A stretch of 50,601 bases of DNA from Pirellulales bacterium (GTDB lineage: Bacteria; Planctomycetota; Planctomycetia; Pirellulales; Lacipirellulaceae). Both the position numbers and the translations under genes were made by a program. Below the pieces are notes generated by a model. It was not told the DNA's origin, searched no databases, and worked only from the letters and a program-made list of their open reading frames with translations. The stretch's first letter is position 1. Each line of letters begins with the position of its first letter. Location: contig JADZFK010000109.1 in NCBI GenBank assembly GCA_020849945.1, positions 1-50,601 of the forward strand, given 5' to 3'. This document shows positions 41,634-50,570 of this stretch, one piece after another.

Positions 41634-42920
41634 CTAATTGTGTTGGCAGCGGACCAACGTCATGAGGGCCATCGCCGTGCCGTATTGCTGGTGGTAATTG
41701 AACAGGGGGTAGTCCCACCAACTGCCGTCTTTTTCCTGCAGCGGCAGAAGGATGTGGGCCATGTGATCTTGGAAGTGGGGCCGCTCGGCGGCGGGCAGCT
41801 CGTCGATGCACAGCGCCGCATACCAGTGGCCGTAATAGTAGAAATAGCCCGACACCTGAAAGTGCGATTCGTGCGGCAACGGCCGCTTGCGCCCGAAGCT
41901 GAGCCAATCGTTTCGCGCAAACAGGCGATCCAGCCACGTCTTTAGCACCTCGTCGGTAATTCGCCGATCTCCACACTTGCGCAGCGCCAAGTTGCAAGTT
42001 TGCGAGCGCCCCAGGCTTCCGGCCGGCACGTTGATGGGCAACATCGGCTGCATCCTCAGGTACTCCCCGTAAGCATAGCTGAAGTCGGGCTTCTGCTGCC
42101 GCAAGAGCGAAGCAATCGCCTTCTTCGTGAGTCGTTCGGGAAACTCGACCCCGATCCTTTCGCCGTCCTTCAGCGCGAGGAGTACCGATGCCGTGCTAAA
42201 ACTAAAAGCCGCGTCGCCGGGTGTTTGCGTGCCGGCAAGGAAATCGTAGTACGACCACCCCCCACCAACGTAACTGTATCGAGCAAGCATCTCGGCCTGA
42301 TGTTGAGCCAGCTCCTTGTAGGTGGCCTGCCGTTCGGTATCGCCCGCTGCCCGCTCGTGCAAAGCAACCAGGCACTGAATCGCGTAGGCATGGCCCCACA
42401 CGTTGTAAAGGACATCGGGCGTCGCCCGCTTCAGTTCGGACAGATGTTGTTCAAGCCAACTCGCGCCGCGATCGATCGCCCGCTCAACGGCCGGCCGCTC
42501 ACTCGCCCGCACATGAGGGCTCGATTCAATCAACGCCAAGACCGCCAGCGAGGTCGTCGCGGCCCGAAAGGCATCGTGCGAACCGGGCGGCGGGGCATAC
42601 AGGTTCATCGACTTCGATTTTTCCGCGCTCCCCCACGCGCCGTCGGGGCGTTGGTCAGCCAGCAGAAACTTGACGCCCCGTTCAATCGATTTCGATAACT
42701 CCTCCGGTGTCGGCGGCACAACCGGCTTCGGCTTCGGGCCTTCGGTGGCCAACGGCGAAAGCCGTGGCGGCTCGGCGGCGGCGTTCGTGGCAACCTCACC
42801 CTGCTCGACGGCATCCCGCGCGACGGCAAGTTGCCCAGCAGCCCTCGGCACGGCAGCGGTTTGCGCGCGAACATCGGCCACTACGAAGAACAAAGCACAG
42901 CAGATAGCGGTTCTACACAT
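41634..42920 (-). CDS. Secreted prenyltransferase/squalene-cyclase-like alpha-toroid protein
   Basis: The start ATG complementary to 42918-42920 gives a signal peptide (CRTAICCALFFVVADVRAQT). The product has 428 residues. After a Pro-rich spacer the chain has the repeated helix-helix pattern of the alpha/alpha toroid: VKFLLADQRPDGAWGSAEKS, then TTSLAVLALIESS, ARYSYVGGGWSYYDFLAGTQ, QEKDGSWWDYPLFNYHQQYG. QDGAW/GSWW-type QW motifs occur. Many planctomycete proteins of this type have unknown substrates; the DxDD or DDTA catalytic motif of real cyclases is not seen. It is probably a binding or structural protein outside the cytoplasm. Confidence 0.7.
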   Translation of the reverse strand: MCRTAICCALFFVVADVRAQTAAVPRAAGQLAVARDAVEQGEVATNAAAEPPRLSPLATEGPKPKPVVPPTPEELSKSIERGVKFLLADQRPDGAWGSAEKSKSMNLYAPPPGSHDAFRAATTSLAVLALIESSPHVRASERPAVERAIDRGASWLEQHLSELKRATPDVLYNVWGHAYAIQCLVALHERAAGDTERQATYKELAQHQAEMLARYSYVGGGWSYYDFLAGTQTPGDAAFSFSTASVLLALKDGERIGVEFPERLTKKAIASLLRQQKPDFSYAYGEYLRMQPMLPINVPAGSLGRSQTCNLALRKCGDRRITDEVLKTWLDRLFARNDWLSFGRKRPLPHESHFQVSGYFYYYGHWYAALCIDELPAAERPHFQDHMAHILLPLQEKDGSWWDYPLFNYHQQYGTAMALMTLVRCQHN

Positions 42921-42990
42921 CGTGCGTTCGCCTATGGAGGAAAGCTGACCCATTGGCTCGGCCCTGCCTGGCAGCACCGCTTAGCCCAGA

Positions 42991-43076
42991 TTTCTCACAA
43001 TCAAAACCACGGCGGCAAGGAGCCACGGAGAAGAATGTGCCTCTCCCCCTTTCTGTGGACGGTTCTGGGTTAGGCT
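42991..43076. repeat. Composite: TTTCTCACAATCAAAACC unit plus half of the 97-bp hairpin
   Basis: TTTCTCACAATCAAAACCAC (42991-43010) is found exactly at 49304-49323. Then CCCCCTTTCTGTGGACGGTT and CTGGGTTAGGCT (to 43076) match one half of the 9860-9956 hairpin with two mismatches. The element runs up to two bases before the stop codon of the HlyD-like gene. Confidence 0.7.
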
Positions 43077-43077
43077 C

Positions 43078-44886
43078 TCATTCCTTCTTCTTCTCTTTTT
43101 CCTTTTCCTTATCCTTAGCCTTCTGCTCCTCGTCGTCCAGCGATACGACATCGCCTTTCTTGAGGCCCTTAAGAATCTCCACGTTGTCCCCTTTTCGTTT
43201 TCCAAGCTTCACGCTGCGACGTTTCGGCTTGGCGTCGGCATCGTCTGCCACGTCGGCATCCACGAGCCACACGTAGTGCTGGTCGGGGTCGTCTTCATCG
43301 TCGTGGATGGCCTGCTTCGGCACAACGATCGCGTCGGCCTTGTTGTACGTGGTGAGGCTCACCTTGCATCCCATGCCCGCAACCAACCACGACGGTAACT
43401 TGTCTTCCGCAAGATCGAATTGGACCTCGAACTTGCCCGTGCTAACCAGGATCGAAGAAATCGATTTTACCTTACCAGCCAAGCGCTCAGCATCCTCGGC
43501 CGGCAACGCAACCTTGACCGCCATGCCGGTCGATACCTCGCCCCGCTTGCTCTCTTCCAAGGTCGAGGTAATCGTCAGCGGCCGCCCCTCGACGATCGTC
43601 ATCAACACCGACCCGCCCGATACCCGATTGTGCGGCTGATACTGCTTCTCCAACGCCGTTTGATCGCCAAACGACCCATTCGCGCACGGGCCGTAGTACA
43701 CAACCCCGTCGCCCGGCGACTTGATCTCCATCCGTTCTCGATCGGCTAGCAGCTTCGTGTGCCGCTCGAGCGATTTCACACGGGCCTTCTTACGCTGCTC
43801 TTGTTCGTAACGCATGCGGCTCAGGTCCAAGCTGAGAGCCATCTGCGCGCGGGCCTTCGCCATCGCCGACCGCTCAAGTGATTCCTTGATCCGCACATCC
43901 ATCCGCGGCAACTGAACCGAAAGCGTCTCTTCCCTGTTCACCTTCGCGCTCTCCAGACTGAACTTGGCCCGCTCGACCGCGTCTCGCTGCCGCTTCAGCA
44001 CGATCTCCTCGGTCTCTTCGGTCAGGTCGTCGGCCTTGTACATCTTCTCCAGTTGATCGAGTTCGTCTTGCTCGTATTCCAAGTTCGACTTGTAGTACTT
44101 CAGCATAAACTCGGCTGACTTCACCATCATCGGGCGATCGATTTCGTTGTAACGCTTGTGGTCTTCCCGCGCTTCGCGATCCGAACGGTTCGCCCCCTCG
44201 AAGTCCATCTTCAGCGTTCTTTCGAGTCGAGGAAGCTCTTCCTCGGCTCGGGCAATCGCCAACTCGTTGAGCCGCATTTCCAACTCCATGTCGTCGATCG
44301 CCTCGTTGATCTTCTTCGCATCGAACTTGAAAAGCGTTTCCCCCTTCCGCACACGAGTGCCCAGGGGCACGACCTCCACGATCTCGTAATCGGTCCACGA
44401 ATCGGGCCGCAGCGGCACCTCCGTCATCTTGCCGGCCACGAAGGTGCCATCCACCACGTGATCGATCCGCAGCCGCTTCTGTTCAACCTTGTGGGTCTTG
44501 CGTTCGGCTTTGGCTTTCTCCTGCTTACCCTCGGCTTTGGCGGGCTTTTCTCCGCTTGTTTCCGCGTCCTCTTTTGCTTTGCTCTTGTCTGCGCCTTCCT
44601 CCTCGCCCTTGGTGTTGCTCTTGTCTTTCTTCTTGTTCTCGCCGTTGCCCTTGTCGTTGCTTTTGGCAGATGCTGCCGTCGAGCTTTCCGACTTCGATTC
44701 GTCCGCCTTCTCGGCCAGCGTCGGCTCCTTCGCCTGCTGTTCGTTGTCGGCCGCCGCGGCATCGGCGGTAATGGCATGCAACGTCGGGTGAGCCTCGTGG
44801 GCCTCGTTGCTGTTCGTACCGAAGATATGCATTCCCAGCAAGAACACGACCAAAAATGGGCCGCGGTTTAATACACGTTTCATCAT
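43078..44886 (-). CDS. HlyD/RND adaptor-like periplasmic protein with a long charged linker
   Basis: The product has 602 residues. A leader (LNRGPFLVVFLLGMHIFGTN) is followed at about 45-135 by a low-complexity stretch of Lys, Glu, Ser and Ala (AEKADESKSESSTAASAK). The barrel-sandwich start is IVEVVPLGTRVRKGETLFKF, followed by a long coiled coil (about 190-390, with RLNELAIARAEEELPRLERT). It ends with ERMEIKSPGDGVVYYGPC, a beta-barrel and DAIVVPKQAIHDDEDDP. Adaptors link inner-membrane pumps to outer-membrane channels. No transporter gene is adjacent. GGAG upstream of ATG 44886 fits a binding site. The C-terminal tail is again charged (KAKDKEKEKEKKKE). Confidence 0.85.
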   Translation of the reverse strand: MMKRVLNRGPFLVVFLLGMHIFGTNSNEAHEAHPTLHAITADAAAADNEQQAKEPTLAEKADESKSESSTAASAKSNDKGNGENKKKDKSNTKGEEEGADKSKAKEDAETSGEKPAKAEGKQEKAKAERKTHKVEQKRLRIDHVVDGTFVAGKMTEVPLRPDSWTDYEIVEVVPLGTRVRKGETLFKFDAKKINEAIDDMELEMRLNELAIARAEEELPRLERTLKMDFEGANRSDREAREDHKRYNEIDRPMMVKSAEFMLKYYKSNLEYEQDELDQLEKMYKADDLTEETEEIVLKRQRDAVERAKFSLESAKVNREETLSVQLPRMDVRIKESLERSAMAKARAQMALSLDLSRMRYEQEQRKKARVKSLERHTKLLADRERMEIKSPGDGVVYYGPCANGSFGDQTALEKQYQPHNRVSGGSVLMTIVEGRPLTITSTLEESKRGEVSTGMAVKVALPAEDAERLAGKVKSISSILVSTGKFEVQFDLAEDKLPSWLVAGMGCKVSLTTYNKADAIVVPKQAIHDDEDDPDQHYVWLVDADVADDADAKPKRRSVKLGKRKGDNVEILKGLKKGDVVSLDDEEQKAKDKEKEKEKKKE

Positions 44887-45021
44887 GAGTCTCCAAGGTG
44901 ATAACTATCATTCTCCCCAGAAAAACGCTAAATTGCAACCAGCCCGATTCCTCTTTCCCTCCACGCCTTGTTGTGCCTCGTGCCCACGAGTTGAGCCGAT
45001 GCCCGGCCCAAGTATTTCGCC

Positions 45022-45588
45022 ATGACCAAGATTTATACCCGCACCGGCGACCAAGGCGAAACCTCTCTCCTCGGCGGCGAACGAGTTCGTAAGGATACTT
45101 TGCGGATCGAGACGATCGGTTGCGTCGACGAAACGAATGCGGTCCTCGGCCTGGCTCGTGTCGAACTCACTCGCAGCGGCGTCGCCCCCGAGGGGTTGGA
45201 CGATTTCCTTCTGCGAATTCAACACGCGCTCTTCGATCTAGGCGCCGAGCTTGCCAGCCGATCGAAGAACACCGCCTCAACCAGCCGCCTAGATGACGCG
45301 GCCATCACCGATCTCGAAGCCACGATCGACCGGTACGAAGCCCAGTTATCACCCCTCCGCGAATTCATCCTGCCGGGCGGGGCCGCCGCGGCCGCTCAAC
45401 TGCACCTAGCCCGCTGCGCGTGTCGCCGGGCAGAACGCCGCCTCGTCCAATTGGCTGCCTCCGAACCGGTCCGCTGCGAATTGGGATGTTTCGTCAACCG
45501 CCTCGGCGATCTCCTGTTTGTCCTCGCGCGAGTCGTCAACAAGGCGAACCGAATCCCAGACGTCGCCTGGCAGCAACGAAACAAGTAA
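45022..45588 (+). CDS. PduO-type ATP:cob(I)alamin adenosyltransferase
   Basis: The product has 188 residues. Motifs: TRTGDQGETSLLGGERVRKD at the start, the segment VDETNAVLGLARVEL, FILPGGAAAAAQLHLAR and RRAERRLVQLA, with the C-terminal VNRLGDLLFVLARVVN. It transfers adenosyl to cobalamin as a trimer with a Trp/Phe-lined site. It is divergent from the HlyD-like gene (about 135 bases apart), with no cobalamin riboswitch recognised. It supplies adenosylcobalamin for enzymes elsewhere. Confidence 0.95.
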   Translation: MTKIYTRTGDQGETSLLGGERVRKDTLRIETIGCVDETNAVLGLARVELTRSGVAPEGLDDFLLRIQHALFDLGAELASRSKNTASTSRLDDAAITDLEATIDRYEAQLSPLREFILPGGAAAAAQLHLARCACRRAERRLVQLAASEPVRCELGCFVNRLGDLLFVLARVVNKANRIPDVAWQQRNK

Positions 45589-45672
45589 GTTGGGGGTATC
45601 CGGAATTTGGATCCGCTTTCAGCCCTCGGCTTTGCCGGGGGGGCCGCGATGTCACGATGCATCGAAGGCCAA

Positions 45673-45910
45673 AAACTATAGCGCTAAGTCAAACCACAAT
45701 ACCACAAAGAACACGAAGAACACGAAGGAAATAGGGCATGAATCGTGGCAGAAATGCTGGGGTGCCCCTACACGTTGCAACGAATAAGTTGGCTCATTGA
45801 AGATGCGAACACTTTGCTCCGGCCCGTTGAGGCCTAAATACCCAATTTCCTGGCTTGCTTGGTGTTCTTCGTGCTCTTTGTGGTTCATCAATCTAGTGCT
45901 GTAGTACTAA
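45673..45910. repeat. Composite palindromic repeat with CCACAAAGAACACGAAG arms
   Basis: From the left: CTATAGCGCTAAG (about 45675), AAACCACAATACCACAAAGA (45691-45710), ACACGAAGAA. From the right: GGTGTTCTTCGTGCTCTTTG (45861-45880), TGGTTCATCA, then CTAGTGCTGTAGTACTAA (45893-45910). Left and right sides are inverted relatives. The middle shows no gene. The rest of the 45589-46177 gap has nothing clear. Confidence 0.7.
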
Positions 45911-46087
45911 CCCCCCAGCAAATAGGCTGTGTATCCCTTTCCCAAACACCCTGAGTAGGTTCGTGGCAGAAAATCTGTTTGCGCCGCTGATGAACTTCAC
46001 TTCCAGTAATCGCCGCGATGAGCCGCATCTACGCGGCACTTTCGCGGTATCGTTTTTTCCATTTCAGCAGGTTCGTTCCGTGTTAGC

Positions 46088-46116
46088 TTTACGCGGGTCT
46101 TGGCTTGTCGTATATC
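46088..46116 (+). promoter_or_regulatory. Candidate promoter for the second P-II gene
   Basis: TTTACG (46088-46093) and TATATC (46111-46116) are 17 bases apart, about 60 bases before ATG 46178. The match is moderate (4 of 6 in both). Confidence 0.3.
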
Positions 46117-46177
46117 TAGGCCCGGCGACTCGGCACAAACGAAGTCGCCAACCAACTCGGCGGGAGGACTCCTAAAC

Positions 46178-46516
46178 ATGAAAAAGATCGAAGCCATCGT
46201 TCGTCACTTCAAGGTGGAAGATGTCAAAAATGCCCTCACGGCGGCGGGCATTGGCGGAATGACGATCACCGAGGTGCGGGGGTGTGGTCGGCAGAAAGGG
46301 CACACCGAAACGTACCGCGGCACCGAGTATACCGTCGATCTTGTTCCGAAGGTCAAGGTGGAGGTGGTGCTCGACGACGCCAAGCTCAAGCCCGTCCTGG
46401 AAGCCGTTGCCAACGCCGCCCATACCGGCCAAATCGGCGATGGAAAAATCTTCGTCTCCACGCTCAGCGAAGTCGTCCGCATCCGCACCGGCGAAACCGG
46501 GGCCGATGCCCTATAA
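46178..46516 (+). CDS. glnB: Nitrogen regulatory protein P-II (second copy)
   Basis: GGGAGG at 46162-46167 fits ATG 46178 (spacing 10). The product has 112 residues. Tyr46 and Tyr51 of the T-loop are present (RQKGHTETYRGTEYTVDLVP), as is [11 protein letters not shown]. It is close in sequence to the first P-II (both begin MKKIEAI-RHFK-EDVKNAL), so they are paralogues. It is followed by glnD after 141 bases, which suggests a shared unit. It probably relays nitrogen status to targets other than the local Amt. Confidence 0.95.
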   Translation: MKKIEAIVRHFKVEDVKNALTAAGIGGMTITEVRGCGRQKGHTETYRGTEYTVDLVPKVKVEVVLDDAKLKPVLEAVANAAHTGQIGDGKIFVSTLSEVVRIRTGETGADAL

Positions 46517-46657
46517 TTGTGTTGGCCAACCGCCTTCTTGCCTCGGCTCGATACGCGAAGATCGTGCCCGGCCCGGCTTTCGCCAGCGCCGCCACACACC
46601 CTTGTGCTCACACCTTCATCGTCCACCGGCCATTCAACCCCGATCCATTTGCACTTC

Positions 46658-49297
46658 ATGCCCACAGGAGACCGACTACGTTCGATCATCCACGAGGTTC
46701 GCCAAGAGCTTGCAGACGGCCGACGGCAGCTTCGTGCCCAGCACGACCTCGGTTTGGAAGGCTCCCGAACATGCGCGCGGTTCACCACGCTCGTGGATCA
46801 ATCGGTGCGGCGGATCTACGACGCCTACCTGGGTGGCCTAGGCGAGTCCGAAGCCGACGAAATCCGCGAGCGGGTCGCCCTCGTCGCGCACGGTGGCTTC
46901 GGCCGACGACAGCAAGCGCCCTTTTCCGATATCGACTTGATGATCCTCTACGGCGGCAAACGCGACGCACCCATCACCCAACTCGCCACCCGACTCACGC
47001 AAGATATCTGCGACGTCTTTCAACACCTGGGCCACAGCTTGCGAACCCCCGCCGAGGCACTCCAGCAGGCCCGCACCGATCCCCAAGCCGGCACCTCGCT
47101 CCTCGAATCGCGCCTGCTCCTCGGCAACAGCGAGCTTTACGGCCAATACCTCACACAGATGAAAGCGATGGTCGAACGCCGCGACACCTCGCTCGCCACC
47201 CAGTTCATCGCCGAGCGACGCAAGGAACGACTCGTTTATGGCGAGACCGTGTATCTGCTCGAACCCAACGTGAAACGCTCACGCGGTGGGCTGCGCGATG
47301 TCCACCTGCTGCGATGGCTCTGGTGTTTGAAAGCTGGCGTTGCCGATCCCGATCGCCTTCACGACATGGGCGTCCTCTCGAAGTTCGATCACCGGCGGCT
47401 CCTCTCGGCCCAGAACTTCTTGCTTCGCGTTCGCAACGAAATGCACTTCTTCGCAAACGAGGCCAACGACGCGCTCAGCCGCGCCGAACAGTTGCGGCTT
47501 GCCGAGTACCTGAAGTATCAGGGTCGGCAGGGCAAGCTGCCCGTCGAACTGTTCATGCGAGATTACTTCCACCACACCTCTCACGTGTGGCAAATGGCGC
47601 ATCGCCTCTCCGAGCTGATGCAGCCCACCACTCGCATGAGCCGCGTGCTCGAACCCGTGCTCGGACGGCGCATGGTGGATGACTACCAGATCGGCCGAAA
47701 CGAAGTCAGCGCCACGCCCCGCGCAACCGCCCGACTGGCTCAACATCCCGAGGAGGTGGTCAAACTCGTCGATCTCGCGCGGCACGAAGGCAAACGCATC
47801 TCGCAAGATACCTGGCACTACGTGTATCGCACGGCCCCCCAATACGCGAGCGACCCCAAACCCGCCCTAATGGATCGTTTCCTCGCCCTCCTTGAAGAAC
47901 CGTTACGCTTGGGCGAATCGCTCCGCCGACTCCACGAACTAGGCGTGTTGGAAAAAGTGATCCCCGAGTTCTCGCACGCTCGCAGCTTCTTGCAGTTCAA
48001 CCAGTACCACAAATACACCGTGGATGAGCACTGTATCCGCGCCGTGCAAGAGGCGACTCGCTTCATCGAGCGATCCGACGAAGTGGGGAAGCTCTACCGC
48101 GCCTTGCGCGATAAAACACGGCTCCACCTGGCGCTGCTCATTCACGACCTGGGCAAAGGCCACGAAGAGGATCATAGCGAAGTGGGACGCCGCATCGCCC
48201 TCTCGACCGCCGAACGGTTCCAACTGCCACCAGACGAAGCCCAAACGCTCGAATTCCTCGTTCACAAACACCTGCGGATGTCGCATGTCGCGCTGAAGCA
48301 CGATATCTCCGATCCGCAGCTTGTGGCTCGCTTCGTTGCCGAGGTCGGTTCACGCACCAACCTCGACCTGCTATTTCTCGTCACCTGCGCCGATCTCGCC
48401 GCCGTCGGACCCGGCGTGCTGAACAGTTGGAAGGTGCAGGTGCTTGCCGATCTTCACGCCCGCGCGGCAAGGCAGTTCGCGGCCGAGGGCGATCCAGGCA
48501 TCGAACCAATCGGCGCGGCCGAACGCCGGGCCGCTTGGGAGCTGTTGTCGAACACCGAACAGGCCGACTCCTGGTTCACACGCCAATTGGCTGTCCTTCC
48601 CGAGCCGTTTGTCAACAAACGCACTCCCGCCGCTATGGTCGAAACCTTGCGCCGCCTGCGTGCTCTCATACAACGCCAAGGCGCCGCCTGGGCAAACTAC
48701 CTGCCCGAAACCGATACGGTCGAGTACATTGCCGGGATCGACCAAGGGGCCGGCCGCGCCATCTTTTCCGGCATGGCCGGCGCCCTCACCAGCCAACGCC
48801 AGCAAATCTTGGCCGCCGAAATTAATATGCTCGAAGACGGCCTCATGCTGCTCCGCTATGTCGCCCACGAACCCGAGTCACCAGGCCAGCCCTCGGCCAC
48901 GCGGCTCGCGGAAATCTGCCAGGCCTTGCTCGCCTCCATCGATTCCGACGCTCCGCCTCGCTTCCCAAAAATCTTGGGCCGCGAACAAATGGAAGCCGCC
49001 GCCGCGCTCACCAACTTGCCAAACGAAGTGCGAATCGATAACGATCTCTTCGACCGTTTCACCGTGATCGAAGTCTACACCATCGACCGCCGTGGCCTGC
49101 TCTTCCGCCTGGCAAGAGCTCTTCACGACCTGGGCTTCGTGATCCGCTTCGCAAAAATCGCCACCTATCTCGACCAGGTTGTCGACGTGTTCTATGTGGT
49201 CGATCGAGATTCTCGAAAAATCGAAGACCTCGATCGTTTGGAGGAACTTCGCGCCGCGCTCTCCGGCGTAATCTCGTTCTCGTCCACAAGCCCCTAA
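46658..49297 (+). CDS. glnD: Bifunctional uridylyltransferase/uridylyl-removing enzyme GlnD
   Basis: The start ATG 46658 gives 879 residues, a usual length. The nucleotidyltransferase domain shows VAHGGFGRRQQAPFSDIDLM, with Asp91 and Asp93 binding metal. A helical segment with GGLRDVHLLRW follows. The HD domain has LLIHDLGKGHEEDHSEVG (His496, Asp497). Two ACT-type regions close the protein: about 686-760 and about 800-870 (FTVIEVYTIDRRGLLFRLAR). It adds UMP to P-II Tyr51 when glutamine is low and removes it when glutamine is high. All domains appear intact, so both P-II proteins could be substrates. Confidence 0.95.
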   Translation: MPTGDRLRSIIHEVRQELADGRRQLRAQHDLGLEGSRTCARFTTLVDQSVRRIYDAYLGGLGESEADEIRERVALVAHGGFGRRQQAPFSDIDLMILYGGKRDAPITQLATRLTQDICDVFQHLGHSLRTPAEALQQARTDPQAGTSLLESRLLLGNSELYGQYLTQMKAMVERRDTSLATQFIAERRKERLVYGETVYLLEPNVKRSRGGLRDVHLLRWLWCLKAGVADPDRLHDMGVLSKFDHRRLLSAQNFLLRVRNEMHFFANEANDALSRAEQLRLAEYLKYQGRQGKLPVELFMRDYFHHTSHVWQMAHRLSELMQPTTRMSRVLEPVLGRRMVDDYQIGRNEVSATPRATARLAQHPEEVVKLVDLARHEGKRISQDTWHYVYRTAPQYASDPKPALMDRFLALLEEPLRLGESLRRLHELGVLEKVIPEFSHARSFLQFNQYHKYTVDEHCIRAVQEATRFIERSDEVGKLYRALRDKTRLHLALLIHDLGKGHEEDHSEVGRRIALSTAERFQLPPDEAQTLEFLVHKHLRMSHVALKHDISDPQLVARFVAEVGSRTNLDLLFLVTCADLAAVGPGVLNSWKVQVLADLHARAARQFAAEGDPGIEPIGAAERRAAWELLSNTEQADSWFTRQLAVLPEPFVNKRTPAAMVETLRRLRALIQRQGAAWANYLPETDTVEYIAGIDQGAGRAIFSGMAGALTSQRQQILAAEINMLEDGLMLLRYVAHEPESPGQPSATRLAEICQALLASIDSDAPPRFPKILGREQMEAAAALTNLPNEVRIDNDLFDRFTVIEVYTIDRRGLLFRLARALHDLGFVIRFAKIATYLDQVVDVFYVVDRDSRKIEDLDRLEELRAALSGVISFSSTSP

Positions 49298-49479
49298 TCC
49301 GCATTTCTCACAATCAAAACCACGGAGCCACGCAGAAAACCAGTAGCAAGTACCCCTACCCCAAGGAACGGCAGAAACACTCTGTGTCCTAGCTACGGGC
49401 GGTTGACCTTGCTTCAAACGATCTCTTGGCTTGTTCTCCGTAACCTCGGTGTGCTCCGTGGTGAATAATCCGCGTTAGA
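49296..49479. repeat. MITE-like element with CTAATCCG-type ends
   Basis: The left end CCTAATCCGCATTTCTCACA (from 49292) and the right end (GTGGTGAATAATCCGCGTTA, to 49478) are approximate complements. Inside are TTTCTCACAATCAAAACCAC and CCACGGAGCCACGCAG with CTCGGTGTGCTCCGTGG. The first part is shared with 42991-43012. The 49298-49811 gap otherwise has no gene. Confidence 0.6.
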
Positions 49480-49811
49480 ACTCGCGGCGGATTTCGCTGT
49501 TTCCGAACAATCGCCCCAGCCGATATAACTGGATGCAACACAGGCCACGCCTTGGTGGGGCCACGGAATCGCCGCCTGCCCATGGCACGGCGATTGACCC
49601 CCCAAGAATTTGACCCTGATCCAGTCATCAAGGTAAAATTGATTGGGCAGGCACGACCGCGAATCGCTCGCTTCGTGCTGGCCCGCTTTGTTCCGCATCG
49701 CTCGGGTCGGTTCGGCGCCTTTCCACGCGTGCCAGCCTGCCGACGGTGCCCATGCGGCGTCTGCAGCTCGGTTCCACTCCTGCGGCAGCGCCCGCGGAAA
49801 GGGACCGGTCC

Positions 49812-50339
49812 ATGTACGCAGACCCGCGCCTCTCGGCCACTCGCCGCTTCTTCACCGGTATCACCGAGTACGCCTTCGCCGCTCGGCTCGGCGTCGCCGA
49901 TCCGCCACTCGTTGATTACATCGCCGAGCTGCTCGTCCGCTTCGTCAGCTGCGAAGAACTGTACCCCGTCCGCTCGGTTCGCGGGCAGCGGCTTACCGCC
50001 CTCACCGATATGCTCGCCGAGGCCCAACAACGCGAAGGGGCCGCCCGACAAAAAGTCCATCGTCACATCGGAGACTTCACCCTCTTCTGGAGCGGCCTCT
50101 ACCCCGAGGTCGTCCAGCACCTCCGCCGCGGCAGCAAGGACGCACTGCTCGATTACCCCCAGCAAGGAAAACTCGCCTACTACATCGCCAGCACCATCCC
50201 CACCCAATCCGAAGTACCGCCCCCAGACATCCTCAAACGCCTCAGCGAACAGTTCGACCTCTGCGCCTACGGCCTCGCCGAAATCCGCCGCCAGTGGGAA
50301 CACTCCACCGATTCCGACGCCCCTCTCCTACTCGGCTAA
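49812..50339 (+). CDS. Conserved-looking planctomycete hypothetical protein
   Basis: The start ATG 49812 is preferred over ATG 49746. The product has 175 residues. No signal peptide or membrane segment is seen. The chain is helical with PRLSATRRFFTGITEYAFAA, RLGVADPPLVDYIAELLVRF, and QKVHRHIGDFTLFWSGLYPE, followed by the tail YYIASTIPTQSEVP. It has the look of a planctomycete-specific cytoplasmic protein. No function is known. It is the last gene in the window. Confidence 0.6.
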   Translation: MYADPRLSATRRFFTGITEYAFAARLGVADPPLVDYIAELLVRFVSCEELYPVRSVRGQRLTALTDMLAEAQQREGAARQKVHRHIGDFTLFWSGLYPEVVQHLRRGSKDALLDYPQQGKLAYYIASTIPTQSEVPPPDILKRLSEQFDLCAYGLAEIRRQWEHSTDSDAPLLLG

Positions 50340-50570
50340 CTTTGCGAGACGCATTCCGCGAAGCGCTCACGCCAACTACCGTGGGCACGAACCACGCAAC
50401 TTCCAATCTAACTTCTTCCGCCTCACTCCCTTCGGCGGAGGGTCGAAAAGAGGGGGAATCCGCTGCCCGCCCCGCGCTCCACCCCGCGCTCCGCTCCGCG
50501 TCGCGGCTAAACACTCACCCCCTGCACAAACTTCGTTCTGGCCCTCGACCCTCGCCCCTCCCCCCATCAG

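Noticed and set aside
44887..45021. A cobalamin riboswitch before the PduO gene
   Set aside because: The B12 box (GCCACTG) and its partner elements are absent from the 135-base gap.
46282..47682. 466-codon frame overlapping P-II and GlnD
   Set aside because: It is an Arg/Pro-rich out-of-frame shadow of the two genes.
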